From Mesorhizobium qingshengii (lineage in GTDB: Bacteria > Pseudomonadota > Alphaproteobacteria > Rhizobiales > Rhizobiaceae): 64,000 bases of DNA. The first letter of the stretch is position 1; each line of letters opens with the position of its first letter. A model generated the notes under the pieces. The model had not been told where the DNA came from, made no database searches, and was given only the letters and a program-made list of their open reading frames with translations. This document shows, piece after piece, positions 29,793-38,898 of this stretch. The stretch is taken from assembly GCF_900103325.1 (NCBI RefSeq), contig NZ_FMXM01000002.1, positions 672,144 through 736,143 on the forward strand, written 5' to 3'. Position numbers and translations under genes: made by a program.

Positions 29793-30374
29793 TTACCGTT
29801 CGATCGTGCCGGTGCGGCGGATCTTCTTCTGCAGGAGAAGAATGCCGTAGAGCAGCGCTTCGGCGCTCGGCGGGCAGCCGGGCACATAGATGTCGACCGG
29901 CACGATGCGGTCGCAGCCACGCACCACCGAATAGGAATAGTGGTAGTAGCCGCCGCCATTGGCGCACGAGCCCATCGAGATGACGTAGCGCGGCTCCGGC
30001 ATCTGATCGTAGACCTTGCGCAACGCCGGCGCCATCTTGTTGGTCAGCGTGCCGGCGACGATCATGATATCGGACTGACGCGGAGACGCGCGCGGCGCGA
30101 CGCCGAACCGCTCCGAGTCGTAGCGCGGCATCGAGGTGTGGATCATCTCGACCGCGCAGCAGGCAAGGCCGAAAGTCATGAACATCAGCGAACCGCTGCG
30201 CGCCCAGGTGATCAGCGCCTCGGTAGAAGTGACGAGAAAGCCCTTGTCGGCCAACTCATTGTTGATCTCGAGGAAGAAGGGATCGTCCTCCCCCACCGGC
30301 CTGCCGGTGTTGGGATCGATCAGGCCCTTGGGCTTCGGCGCGATGAGCGTGCCGGAACTGTCGTTCAATCCCAT
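29793..30374 (-). CDS. nuoB: NADH-quinone oxidoreductase subunit B
   Basis: This 193-residue PSST-type subunit carries cluster N2, the electron donor to quinone. The ligands are in GLACCAVEM (tandem Cys), GSCANGGG and [11 protein letters not shown]. It overlaps the 3' end of nuoA by ten bases. Confidence 0.96.
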   Translation of the reverse strand: MGLNDSSGTLIAPKPKGLIDPNTGRPVGEDDPFFLEINNELADKGFLVTSTEALITWARSGSLMFMTFGLACCAVEMIHTSMPRYDSERFGVAPRASPRQSDIMIVAGTLTNKMAPALRKVYDQMPEPRYVISMGSCANGGGYYHYSYSVVRGCDRIVPVDIYVPGCPPSAEALLYGILLLQKKIRRTGTIER

Positions 30375-30730
30375 TCAAGCGCTCCTTTTTTCCATTCGTA
30401 GGCAAAGCCGATGGTCAGCACTGCCAGGAACACCATCATCGACCAAAAACCGAGCATGCCGATCTTCGAGAATGATACCGCCCACGGAAACAGGAAGGCC
30501 ACTTCCAGATCGAAGATGATGAACAGGATCGACACCAGGTAGAAACGGATGTCGAACTTCATGCGGGCATCGTCGAACGAGTTGAAGCCGCACTCGTAGG
30601 CGGAAAGTTTTTCGGGATCGGGATTGCGGTAGGCCACCAGGAAGGGTGCGGCCAGCAGCGCCAGGCCGACAACCAGCGCCACGCCGATGAACAGGACGAT
30701 GGGCAGGTACGAACTGAGAAGTGCGTTCAT
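30365..30730 (-). CDS. nuoA: NADH-quinone oxidoreductase subunit A
   Basis: This 121-residue three-helix subunit is the first gene of the complex I operon. The conserved [20 protein letters not shown] and the segment after it ([20 protein letters not shown]) identify it. I start at ATG 30730 ([10 protein letters not shown]). Confidence 0.95.
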   Translation of the reverse strand: MNALLSSYLPIVLFIGVALVVGLALLAAPFLVAYRNPDPEKLSAYECGFNSFDDARMKFDIRFYLVSILFIIFDLEVAFLFPWAVSFSKIGMLGFWSMMVFLAVLTIGFAYEWKKGALEWD

Positions 30731-31063
30731 GCAGCGGCTTTCCGTTGGCGCCAATCCATTCTGATTACAGCACCGGACCTTATTGCGGAAGCGTGACAGT
30801 TTAACCGCTGAACCGTTTTAAGGGGCCTATGCTGCAACGCGGCGAGGGTTAGCGCAGCACTTCCGGCGAAGCAAGTCAAACCTTGTTCAAAACGATGACC
30901 TGGACGGCATATACGGGGAAACTGGTCCGATCCGCTCCTGTTTGATTTCCTTCACTTTTTACTCCACTTTTCTCTCCTGACATATATGCTGCCAAAACCC
31001 TGCTAGCATCCCGCGGAATCACGATCCCCTGCCCGCCCGAACCCGGTTTAGAGTCGCATCAGC
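30731..31063. other. 333-bp divergent intergenic region, nuo promoter side
   Basis: This space separates nuoA (leftward) from the ycaQ-like gene (rightward) and must hold the nuo promoter. On the reverse strand TTGACT at 30879-30874 could serve as a -35 box, but the -10 at the proper distance is poor. No repeat, RNA gene or strong operator is visible. Confidence 0.4.
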
Positions 31064-32263
31064 ATGAAGGAAAAAATATCGCTTCCCACGGCCAGGCGCA
31101 TAGCACTCGCCGCCCAGGGTTTTGCCGACGCCAGACCGGCCGCCACGCCTGATCGACGGCATCTGACCCGCGTGCTTGCCCGCACCGGCTTGCTGCAGAT
31201 CGATTCCGTCAGCGCCGTGGTGCGCGCTCATTATATGCCGCTTTATTCGCGCCTTGGCCCCTACCCGCTCGCTTTGCTCGACAACGCCGCGGTGACGCGC
31301 AAGCGCACCGTGTTCGAATACTGGGCGCATGAGGCCTCGTTCCTGCCGGTCGAGACGTACCCGCTGATGCGCTGGCGCATGCAGCGGGCCGAGCGCGGCG
31401 ATGAGATGTATTCGGGCCTGGCCAAATGGGGCCGCGAACACGCCGCCTATATCGAAGAGATCTACCGCGCGGTCGTGGAGCGCGGCCCGATCGCCGCTTC
31501 GGCACTGGAAGGCCAGAAAGGCTCGGGCGGCTGGTGGGGCTGGAGCCATGCCAAGCATGCCTTCGAATGGCTGTTCTGGGCCGGCCGCATCACCACGGCG
31601 CACCGCCGTGGCTTCGAGCGTTTCTATGACCTGCCGGAGCGCGTGCTGCCGCAGGCGATCCTCGATCTGCCGGTGCCAGCCGCCGAGGACGCGCACCGCG
31701 AATTGCTGCGCATTTCCGCCCGCGCCCACGGCATCGCGACGTCAGGCGATTTGCGCGACTATTTCCGTCTGTCGCCCGCCGACATGAAAGGCCGGCTGGA
31801 GGAACTGGTCGAGCTCGGCGAGCTGGTGCCGGTGCGTGTCGACGGCTGGGATAAGCCAGCTTACCTTCACAGGGACGCACGCATACCTCGAAAAATCGAG
31901 GCACGCGCTCTGCTGGCGCCGTTCGATCCGGTCGTCTTCGAGCGGTCGCGCTCGGAGCGATTGTTCGATTTCCACTATCGCATCGAAATCTACACGCCGG
32001 CCGATAAGCGCCAGTACGGCTATTACGTCCTGCCCTTCCTGCTCGGCGACAGGATCGTGGCCCGCGTCGACCTCAAGGCAGACCGACCTGCCAGCGTATT
32101 GCGTGTCCATGCGGCCTATGCGGAGCCAAGTGCACCCGCCGAAACCGCCTCCCAGCTGTTCGAGGAATTGAAGCAGATGCAGGGCTGGCTGGGCCTCGAA
32201 CGCATGGAAGTGACGCCTGCAGGCGACCTCGGACAGCCACTTGCCGACATTGCCGCGTCGTAG
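31064..32263 (+). CDS. YcaQ/AlkX-type DNA glycosylase (HTH_42 family)
   Basis: The 399-residue winged-helix protein belongs to the AlkZ-like (HTH_42) glycosylases. The catalytic QxD motif is visible as Q45-I-D47 in LLQIDSV, the form found in E. coli YcaQ (AlkX), which opens interstrand crosslinks and removes bulky N7 lesions. AlkZ itself uses QxQ. Three winged-helix repeats and a beta-barrel C-terminus (GDRIVARVDLKADRPASVLRV) fit the family length. It ends eight bases before the cob promoter and is not part of that operon. Confidence 0.85.
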   Translation: MKEKISLPTARRIALAAQGFADARPAATPDRRHLTRVLARTGLLQIDSVSAVVRAHYMPLYSRLGPYPLALLDNAAVTRKRTVFEYWAHEASFLPVETYPLMRWRMQRAERGDEMYSGLAKWGREHAAYIEEIYRAVVERGPIAASALEGQKGSGGWWGWSHAKHAFEWLFWAGRITTAHRRGFERFYDLPERVLPQAILDLPVPAAEDAHRELLRISARAHGIATSGDLRDYFRLSPADMKGRLEELVELGELVPVRVDGWDKPAYLHRDARIPRKIEARALLAPFDPVVFERSRSERLFDFHYRIEIYTPADKRQYGYYVLPFLLGDRIVARVDLKADRPASVLRVHAAYAEPSAPAETASQLFEELKQMQGWLGLERMEVTPAGDLGQPLADIAAS

Positions 32264-32270
32264 ACGTGCG

Positions 32271-32299
32271 TTGACACGGCTGTCCCTACAAGCCTAAAT
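32271..32299 (+). promoter_or_regulatory. Promoter of the cobalamin operon
   Basis: TTGACA at 32271-32276 and CTAAAT at 32294-32299 are separated by 17 bp. The predicted start of transcription near 32306 coincides with the first base of the riboswitch closing stem, which strongly supports both calls. Confidence 0.75.
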
Positions 32300-32305
32300 C
32301 CGGTC

Positions 32306-32486
32306 CAGACGGTCTCCTCTCGGCAAAGGGAGGAGCCAAGAGGGAATGCGGTGCGGGATCGCAAGATTTCAAATCCGCGGCTGTCCCCGCAACTGTAAGC
32401 GACGAGCCTGGGCCGAAAACCACTGGGATGTTCCCGGGAAGGCGGCACCGAGGCGATGACCCGCGAGCCAGGAGACCTGCCGTCTG
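32306..32486 (+). promoter_or_regulatory. Adenosylcobalamin riboswitch
   Basis: The closing stem CAGACGG (32306-32312) pairs with CCGTCTG (32480-32486). Inside are the conserved elements in order: AAGAGGGAATGCGGTG, CCCCGCAACTGTAAGC, CCACTGGGA, GGGAAGGC and the B12 box GCCAGGAGACCTGCC at 32467-32481. It should switch the downstream operon off when adenosylcobalamin is abundant. No T-run follows, so control of translation initiation at the next ribosome binding site is likelier than termination. Confidence 0.96.
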
Positions 32487-32537
32487 AGAGATAAAGAATC
32501 CGATCGCCTGGCGGGTTTTCCGGGCAAGGAGCCTGAT

Positions 32538-32966
32538 TTGGAACGCGACAGCAGTTTTTCGGCTGAGACAGCGGACGTATTGTCCGATGACGCCTTGACC
32601 GGCGTTACCGTGATCGTCTGCGCCTCCTGTCGCGACGAAACCGGTTCCGACGCCCATCCCCGCGCCGGCGAATTGCTTGCGGACGACACACGCCGCGCCG
32701 CCTCTGGGGAAGATATCCGCATCCGCAGCGTCGAATGCCTCGGCAATTGCAGGCGCCGGCTGAGTGCTGCGATCCTGCGCGACGGCTGCTGGAGCTACGT
32801 CTTCGGCGACCTGAGCGCGACCAGCGGCGCCGATCTCGTCACCGGCGCAAAGCTCTTCGCCACCTCGACGGATGGCCTCATCCCATGGCGGGGCCGTCCC
32901 GACTCGCTCAAGCGCGGCCTCGTGGCCCGCATTCCTCCCCTCGACATGCTGAAGGACCAGATATGA
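32538..32966 (+). CDS. DUF1636 family protein, [2Fe-2S] thioredoxin-fold type, first gene after the riboswitch
   Basis: The 142-residue protein starts at a TTG (32538) preceded by AAGGAG. It has two cysteine pairs, C28-x2-C31 and C67-x3-C71. The second (ECLGNC) copies the NuoE-type ECLGAC cluster motif, so a thioredoxin-like [2Fe-2S] ferredoxin fold is likely. DUF1636 genes are frequent near B12 genes and have no proven function. As it overlaps cobW by ATGA and is under B12 control, an electron-carrier or cobalt-handling role for this pathway is a fair inference. Confidence 0.8.
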   Translation: MERDSSFSAETADVLSDDALTGVTVIVCASCRDETGSDAHPRAGELLADDTRRAASGEDIRIRSVECLGNCRRRLSAAILRDGCWSYVFGDLSATSGADLVTGAKLFATSTDGLIPWRGRPDSLKRGLVARIPPLDMLKDQI

Positions 32967-34000
32967 CAGCCTCCGTCTCCCGTATTCCCTGCACTGTCGT
33001 CACCGGCTTCCTCGGCGCCGGCAAGACGACGCTGATCCGCCATCTCCTGGAAAACGCCGGCGGCAAGCGTATCGCCATCATCGTCAACGAGTTCGGCGAC
33101 ATCGGCATCGACGGCGAGATCCTGAAGGGTTGCGGCATCGACACTTGCCCGGAGGAAAACATCGTCGAGCTGGCCAACGGTTGCATCTGCTGCACCGTCG
33201 CCGATGATTTCGTGCCCGCGCTCGACCAGATCCTGTCGCTGACGCCGAAGGTCGACCATATCCTGATCGAGACTTCCGGCCTCGCTCTGCCCAAGCCGCT
33301 GGTCCAGGCCTTCCAGTGGCCGACTGTGAAGAGCCGGGTGACCGTCGACGGCGTTATCGCGGTGGTCGACGGCCCGGCGCTGGCCGAAGGCCGCGTCGCC
33401 AACGACATGGACGCACTTCAGGCGCAGCGCGCTCAGGATGGGACGCTCGATCACGACGACCCGGTCGAGGAGGTGTTCGAGGACCAGATCGCATGCGCCG
33501 ACCTCATCATCCTGTCGAAGAGCGATCTGATGGACGCCGCCGGCTCCGCCCGCGCCAATGCCATCATCAATGAGCACATCGCCCGCGCCGTGAAGATCGT
33601 GCCGACCTCGCAGGGCAAGGTCGATCCCTCGGTGCTGCTGGGCCTCGGTCTCGCCGTCGAGAACGACATCGAAAACCGCAAGACCCACCACGACGACGAG
33701 CTCGACCACGAGCATGACGACTTCGACAGCTTCGTCATCGATATTTCCTCGATCGCCAACCCGGAAGAGCTGGCAAGACGCGTCGCCACCGCAGCCGAGG
33801 AAGAAAACGTGCTGCGTGTAAAAGGCTTCGTCGAGGTCGGCGGCAAGCCGATGCGGCTTTTGCTGCAGGCCGTCGGGCCGCGCGTCAATCATTACTATGA
33901 CCGCGCCTGGACCGCAGCGGACGACCGCCGCTCTCGCCTCGTCGTCATTGGCCTGAAGGGGCTGAACCGCCCGGCGATCGAGCGTATCCTCGCCGGCTGA
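32963..34000 (+). CDS. cobW: CobW-type metal chaperone GTPase
   Basis: The 345-residue G3E GTPase has GFLGAGKTT (15-23), a CICC metal site at 74-77 (GCICC), ETSGLALP and SKSD for guanine binding. A His/Asp-rich loop near residues 240-252 (HHDDELDHEHDD) lies before the C-terminal CobW_C domain. CobW is thought to deliver Co2+ to the CobNST chelatase. ATG 32963 overlaps the upstream stop. cobN follows after ten bases. Confidence 0.93.
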   Translation: MTASVSRIPCTVVTGFLGAGKTTLIRHLLENAGGKRIAIIVNEFGDIGIDGEILKGCGIDTCPEENIVELANGCICCTVADDFVPALDQILSLTPKVDHILIETSGLALPKPLVQAFQWPTVKSRVTVDGVIAVVDGPALAEGRVANDMDALQAQRAQDGTLDHDDPVEEVFEDQIACADLIILSKSDLMDAAGSARANAIINEHIARAVKIVPTSQGKVDPSVLLGLGLAVENDIENRKTHHDDELDHEHDDFDSFVIDISSIANPEELARRVATAAEEENVLRVKGFVEVGGKPMRLLLQAVGPRVNHYYDRAWTAADDRRSRLVVIGLKGLNRPAIERILAG

Positions 34001-34010
34001 TTTTAACGCC

Positions 34011-37000
34011 ATGCACATCCTCACCACGACCTCCGCCTCTCTCGACGACCTCGCCGAGCCGGTCGATCTGCGGCAGACGCCGGCGGACGTCGTGGCACTG
34101 TCCTTCACCGACAGTGATCTCGCCGGGCTGGCGGCGGCGTGGAAGGCGGATGCCGCCCGCCTGCCCTCGATGCGGCTGGCAGCACTTCGTGACCTGCGCC
34201 ATCCCATGTCCGTCGACCTCTGGGTCGACAGCGTCGCCCGCCACGCCAAAATCATCCTCGTTCGCATTCTCGGCGGCTACGACTGGTGGCGCTATGGCTG
34301 CGACCAGCTTGCCTCGATCGCCCGCGACCGTGGCATGAAACTGGCGCTGCTGCCCGGCGAGTGCCGCGACGAGGATCTGCGCCTGATCGAGGCCTCGACC
34401 CTGCCGCGCGAAGAGCTCGACGGCCTGCTCGACTATTTTCGCGAGGGCGGCCCGGCGAATATGAGCGCGCTGGTGCACCGGCTTGCACGGTTGGCGGGAT
34501 CGGATGCGGCTGTCGCCGAACCGGTCGCGGTTCCGAAGGCTGGATTTTACGAGCCGGGACATGGCGTCATGGAGCGCAGCCTTCCCTTCGAGGGGGAGGG
34601 AAACGTCGTGCCCATCCTGTTCTATCGTTCGATGCTGCTCGCCGCCGATGTCGCCCCCATCGATGCCCTTTTTGAAGCGCTGCGGCAGCGCGGCATGCGC
34701 CCGGCCCCCATCTTCGTCGCCAGCCTGAAAGACCCGGTATCGCTGGCGTTCGTCGAGACCGCGCTCGCCGCGCTGAAACCCGCCGCCATCATCACCGCGA
34801 CCGCTTTCGCCTCCGGCGCTGAACCCGGCATCGAAACCCTGTTCGACCGCGCCGGGGTGCCGGTCTTCCAAGTCATCGTCGCCACCACCCGCCGCGACAT
34901 CTGGGAGAACAACCAGCGTGGACTGGCGCCCGCCGACCTCGCCATGCATGTCGTGCTGCCCGAACTCGACGGCCGCATCCTTGCCGGCGCGATTTCCTTC
35001 AAGGGCGAGAGCGAGACCGATCCGGCGCTTGGTCACCGCGCCTTCGCCAACCGGCCGGAGCCCGACCGCGTGGCACAGGTGGCGGACCGTGTCGCGGCCT
35101 TCATCAAGCTACAAAGAACGCCACGCGCCGAGCGCAAGCTCGCCATTCTCATCCCCGACTATCCGAGCGCCCCCGGCCGCACCGGCTATGCCGTCGGCCT
35201 CGACGTACCGTCCAGCGTGCTGGCCATGCTGAATGACCTCAGGGAACAGGGCTATGCCGTTGAGGGGATTCCACAAACGCCGCGTGAGCTGCTGGATTTG
35301 CTGGAACGCGGCAATGACGGGCTGGGGCTGGGGGACTATCGCTCCTTTTCGACCGAATTGCCGAGGGCGGCAGTCGATGCGGTAGAGGCGGCTTGGGGGA
35401 AGCCGGAAGGTGAAACAGGTTTGTACGAGGCGCCCCCCTCTGTCCTGCCGGACATCTCCCCCACAGGTGGGGAGATTGCGCCCTCATCTCCGCTTTCGCC
35501 AATCCTAGGCGCTGCAGAAAGAGAGCCCGCAGCGGAACTGCCGATCTCCCCCCAAGTGGGGGAGATGTCCGGCAGGACAGAGGGGGGCGCGACGGAACGC
35601 CAGCCTTCAAAGCGAATTGGCGAAAATGGCTTCCCCTTCCGCGCCGCGACCTTCGGCAACATCACCGTGGCGCTCGCGCCGGACCGCGGCCGTTCCGCCG
35701 ACCGCCGCGCCGACTATCACGACCCGACGCTGCCGCCGCGCCATGCTCTGATCGCCTTCGGCCTGTGGCTGCGCAAATCGCTCGGCGTCCATGCGCTTGT
35801 CCATGTCGGTGCCCATGGCACGCTGGAATGGCTGCCGGGTAAGACCGTTGCCCTCTCGCAAAACTGCTTTCCAGAGATCGTCACCGGTCCCCTGCCCGTG
35901 ATCTATCCCTTCATCGTTTCCAACCCCGGCGAGGCGGCGCAGGCCAAGCGGCGCATCGCCGCCGTCACCCTTGGCCATCTGCCACCGCCGCTGATCGGCG
36001 CTGGACTGAACGAAAACCAGCACAGACTTGAGCGCCTGGTCGACGAATATGCCCAGGCCGACGGGCTCGACCGCCGCCGGCGCGATCGTCTGGCCAAGCT
36101 GATCGTCGAAACCGCGCAAAAGACCGGCCTCGCCTCCGAAGCCGGGGTCGCCAGGACCGACGCGCCGGACGAAGCCTTGCGCCGCATCGACGCCTGGCTC
36201 TGCGACCTCAAGGATTTCGCCATCAAGGACGGGCTTCATATCTATGGCCGCTCGCCCGAAGACGAGCCCGACGCCATACGCCGCGAAAGTGCGGCCGCCG
36301 AAAAGACGGCATTGCTCGCCGCACTCGACGGCCGCCACGTCAAGGCCGGTCCGGCCGGAGCACCCGCACGTGGCCGCTCCGATGTTTTGCCAACCGGCCG
36401 CAACCTGTTCACCTCGGACCCGCGCACCATGCCGACACCGACCGCCTATGATCTCGGCCGAGCGGCGGGGGAGGAAGTGGTGCGCGGCTACATGCAATCG
36501 CATGGCGACTGGCCGCGTTCGCTGGTCATCGATCTCTGGGGCTCGGCATCGCTGCGCACCGGTGGCGAGGAGATTGCGCAGGGCCTGGCGCTGATGGGAT
36601 GCCGGCCGCAATGGGACTCAGCGACCGGCCGTATCACCGGCATCGAGGTGTTGCCGCCGGCCACGCTTGGCCGCCCGCGCGTCGATGTCACCTGGCGTAT
36701 CTCAGGCCTGTTCCGCGACATGTTCCCGACCCAGATCGCGCTGATCGATGCAGCCGCCAACGCCGTTGCCGCCCGCAACGAGGAGGATTCCGAAAATCCG
36801 CTCGCGGCGAGAACCCGCGCTGAAGGCAAGATCAGCCCACGCATCTTCGGCACCTCTCCCGGCACCTACGGCGCCGGCGTCGAGGATCTGCTGTCGAGCG
36901 GCGACTGGGCGGCGCGCGAGGAGATCGGCCGCGCCTATCTCGACGCCACCTCGCATGCCTATGGCGGCGAAGGCGGCGAAGGCATCTCGACGCCCGGCGC

Positions 37001-37556
37001 CTTCGAGGGCCGCATCGCCGAGGCCGATCTTCTCGTCCACACCGGCGACGACCCCGGCCGTGACATTCTCGAAGGCTCCGCCGACGTCGCCTTTATCGGC
37101 GGCTTTTCGGCCGCCCTTGCGGCCCTCGGCAGGAACGCCGACGTCATCGTGCTCGACACCACGGATCCGCAGAAGCCGAAGCCGCGCTCGATCAGTGAGG
37201 CGGTGGCCCGCGTCGTGCGTGCCCGCGCCGTCAATCCCCGCTTCATCTCAGGCCAGATGCGACATGGTCCGCGCGGCGCCTCCGAATTCGCCGAAACGGT
37301 CGACCGGTTGGTCGGCTTCGCCGAAACCACCCACGCCATTCCGGGCACGCTGATCGAGGCCGTGCACGACGCCTATGTCGGTGATCCCGAGGTCCGCGCC
37401 TTCATCCTGCGCGAAAACCCAGCCGCCGCGAAGGTCATTGCCGGGCGCTTCCTGTCGGCGCGCCGACGTGGTCTGTGGCATCCCTTGCGCAATTCCATCG
37501 ACGACGATCTGGCCGCGCTGATTGCCGAGGCCGAGGCGCTTGAGGTAGCAGCATGA
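34011..37556 (+). CDS. cobN: Aerobic cobaltochelatase subunit CobN, with an in-frame palindromic insertion
   Basis: This 1181-residue subunit binds hydrogenobyrinic acid a,c-diamide and, with CobS and CobT (not in the window), inserts Co2+ at the cost of ATP. Typical motifs are VHVGAHGTLEWLPGK, NPGEAAQAKRR and SHAYGGEGGE near the C-terminus. Residues about 474-526 are encoded by a 159-bp palindromic element with 34-bp perfect arms. This stretch (PPSVLPDISP...SGRTEGGA) is low in order and unlike the chelatase around it. The frame is kept on both sides, so the gene probably still works. It ends by overlapping cobG. Confidence 0.95.
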   Translation: MHILTTTSASLDDLAEPVDLRQTPADVVALSFTDSDLAGLAAAWKADAARLPSMRLAALRDLRHPMSVDLWVDSVARHAKIILVRILGGYDWWRYGCDQLASIARDRGMKLALLPGECRDEDLRLIEASTLPREELDGLLDYFREGGPANMSALVHRLARLAGSDAAVAEPVAVPKAGFYEPGHGVMERSLPFEGEGNVVPILFYRSMLLAADVAPIDALFEALRQRGMRPAPIFVASLKDPVSLAFVETALAALKPAAIITATAFASGAEPGIETLFDRAGVPVFQVIVATTRRDIWENNQRGLAPADLAMHVVLPELDGRILAGAISFKGESETDPALGHRAFANRPEPDRVAQVADRVAAFIKLQRTPRAERKLAILIPDYPSAPGRTGYAVGLDVPSSVLAMLNDLREQGYAVEGIPQTPRELLDLLERGNDGLGLGDYRSFSTELPRAAVDAVEAAWGKPEGETGLYEAPPSVLPDISPTGGEIAPSSPLSPILGAAEREPAAELPISPQVGEMSGRTEGGATERQPSKRIGENGFPFRAATFGNITVALAPDRGRSADRRADYHDPTLPPRHALIAFGLWLRKSLGVHALVHVGAHGTLEWLPGKTVALSQNCFPEIVTGPLPVIYPFIVSNPGEAAQAKRRIAAVTLGHLPPPLIGAGLNENQHRLERLVDEYAQADGLDRRRRDRLAKLIVETAQKTGLASEAGVARTDAPDEALRRIDAWLCDLKDFAIKDGLHIYGRSPEDEPDAIRRESAAAEKTALLAALDGRHVKAGPAGAPARGRSDVLPTGRNLFTSDPRTMPTPTAYDLGRAAGEEVVRGYMQSHGDWPRSLVIDLWGSASLRTGGEEIAQGLALMGCRPQWDSATGRITGIEVLPPATLGRPRVDVTWRISGLFRDMFPTQIALIDAAANAVAARNEEDSENPLAARTRAEGKISPRIFGTSPGTYGAGVEDLLSSGDWAAREEIGRAYLDATSHAYGGEGGEGISTPGAFEGRIAEADLLVHTGDDPGRDILEGSADVAFIGGFSAALAALGRNADVIVLDTTDPQKPKPRSISEAVARVVRARAVNPRFISGQMRHGPRGASEFAETVDRLVGFAETTHAIPGTLIEAVHDAYVGDPEVRAFILRENPAAAKVIAGRFLSARRRGLWHPLRNSIDDDLAALIAEAEALEVAA
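35431..35589. repeat. 159-bp MITE-like palindromic element inside cobN
   Basis: The left arm 35431-35464 and right arm 35556-35589 are perfect 34-bp inverted repeats (CGCCCCCCTCTGTCCTGCCG...). Each arm continues into its own hairpin (ATCTCCCC/GGGGAGAT on the left, ATCTCCCCC/GGGGGAGAT on the right). The length is 53 codons exactly, with no stop in the cobN frame. The core CTCTGTCCTGCCGGACA is shared with the element in cobG. Confidence 0.9.
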
Positions 37557-38896
37557 ACGCCTTTTCGCGCCGTGGCGCCTGCCCCGCTTTGGCAGCCCCT
37601 ATGCAGACCGGCGACGGCCTGCTGGTGCGGCTCAACCCTGTCGCTGGAGGATTGTCGCCGAAGTCGTTGATCGGGTTGGCCGAATCCGCCCTGCGGCACG
37701 GCAACGGCATCATGGAAGTCACCGCGCGCGGCAGTCTGCAGATACGCGGCCTGACACCGGATAGCGCGCGACTTCTGGCGACCGAGGTTGATGCGCTGGG
37801 CATTGCAGTGCGCACCGGCTTGCAGGTCGAGACCGGGCCGCTGGCGGGCATCGATCGATATGAGATTGCCGATGCGCGCCCGCTGGCTGAACGAATTCGG
37901 GTAGCGGTTGAAGAAGCTGGGCTCACGCCACGGCTCGGCCCGAAAGTGTCGGTCGTTGTGGACGGCGGCGGGCAACTCGGACTGGGTTCGATGATGGCCG
38001 ATGTGCGGCTGAAGGCGGTACGAGCCGACAACGACATCGTTTGGAGCGTATCGGTTGCCGGCGACGGCCGAAACGCGAAGGTGTTGGCAACGGTCGATGC
38101 GGATGCCGCTAAAGAGATAGCCGTCGCTGCACTGAGGATGGTCGCTGAAAAAGGCCGCGAAGCGCACACGCGGGATTTGTCGGATCGACAGTTGGCCTCG
38201 CTCGCAGGCTGGCATTCCTTCGCGCCACCCTCTGTCCTGCCGGACAGGACAGAGGGTGGCGCGAAGGAATGCCGACCGATCGGTCTTTTCCCCTTAGCCG
38301 GCGATGTCAATATCCTCGGCATCGCCCTACCCTATGGCAGCATGCCCGCCGACAAGATCATCGGCCTCGCACAACGCGCCCTCGCTCTCGGCACCACCGA
38401 AATCCGCCTCGCCCCGGGTCGCGCCCTGCTTTTCCTCGGTCAGCCGGCAGCCGCCAATCAGCGCCTTCAAAACACAGCCACCAGCCTCGGCTTCGTCACC
38501 GACGCCTCTGATCCGCGCACGCGCATTGCCGCTTGCCCCGGCGCGCCGGCCTGCGCATCCGGCCGGATCGCCACGCGCGACATTGCGGAGACGATCGCCG
38601 CTGAAAACGCCGACATCCTCGACTTCACCCTGCACATTTCCGGCTGCGCCAAGGGCTGCGCCCACCCCGGCCCGGCGGCGCTGACCATCGTCGGCGACGA
38701 AAACGGAGCCGGACTTGTCGTGAACGCGACGGCAAAGTCCCTTCCTGCCGGGTACAGGCCGCGCTATGACGCCGCGCGCGGCGTCAGCCGCGTCGCGGCG
38801 ATGATCCGCAGCGCACGACTTCCAGGCGAAACAGCCGCCGCTTGCCTGACACGGCTTGGCGCGGCCGGCATCGCCGAGGCTTACCGACAGGAATGA
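37553..38896 (+). CDS. cobG: Precorrin-3B synthase CobG, with an in-frame palindromic insertion
   Basis: CobG is the oxygen-dependent monooxygenase that forms precorrin-3B and prepares ring contraction, marking the aerobic pathway. The 447-residue protein is built from nitrite/sulfite-reductase-like half domains. [4Fe-4S]-type cysteines are seen in CPGAPACASG near residue 327 and HISGCAKGCAHPGPA near 363. Residues about 220-241 (GWHSFAPPSVLPDRTEGGA) come from a 63-bp perfect palindrome between the two halves, where a surface loop can tolerate it. It overlaps cobN by ATGA. Confidence 0.93.
   Translation: MNAFSRRGACPALAAPMQTGDGLLVRLNPVAGGLSPKSLIGLAESALRHGNGIMEVTARGSLQIRGLTPDSARLLATEVDALGIAVRTGLQVETGPLAGIDRYEIADARPLAERIRVAVEEAGLTPRLGPKVSVVVDGGGQLGLGSMMADVRLKAVRADNDIVWSVSVAGDGRNAKVLATVDADAAKEIAVAALRMVAEKGREAHTRDLSDRQLASLAGWHSFAPPSVLPDRTEGGAKECRPIGLFPLAGDVNILGIALPYGSMPADKIIGLAQRALALGTTEIRLAPGRALLFLGQPAAANQRLQNTATSLGFVTDASDPRTRIAACPGAPACASGRIATRDIAETIAAENADILDFTLHISGCAKGCAHPGPAALTIVGDENGAGLVVNATAKSLPAGYRPRYDAARGVSRVAAMIRSARLPGETAAACLTRLGAAGIAEAYRQE
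38211..38273. repeat. 63-bp perfect palindrome inside cobG, same family as the cobN element
   Basis: The arms 38211-38239 and 38245-38273 are 29 bp and identical in inverted orientation, with CCGGA between them. The length is 21 codons and no stop appears in the cobG frame. The centre CTCTGTCCTGCCGGACA equals the outer core of the cobN element, so this looks like a short or internally deleted version. Confidence 0.9.
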
Positions 38897-38898
38897 GC

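Noticed and set aside
35431..35589. cobN as a pseudogene broken by insertion
   Set aside because: The frame is intact before and after the element and the C-terminus is complete, so disruption is not shown.
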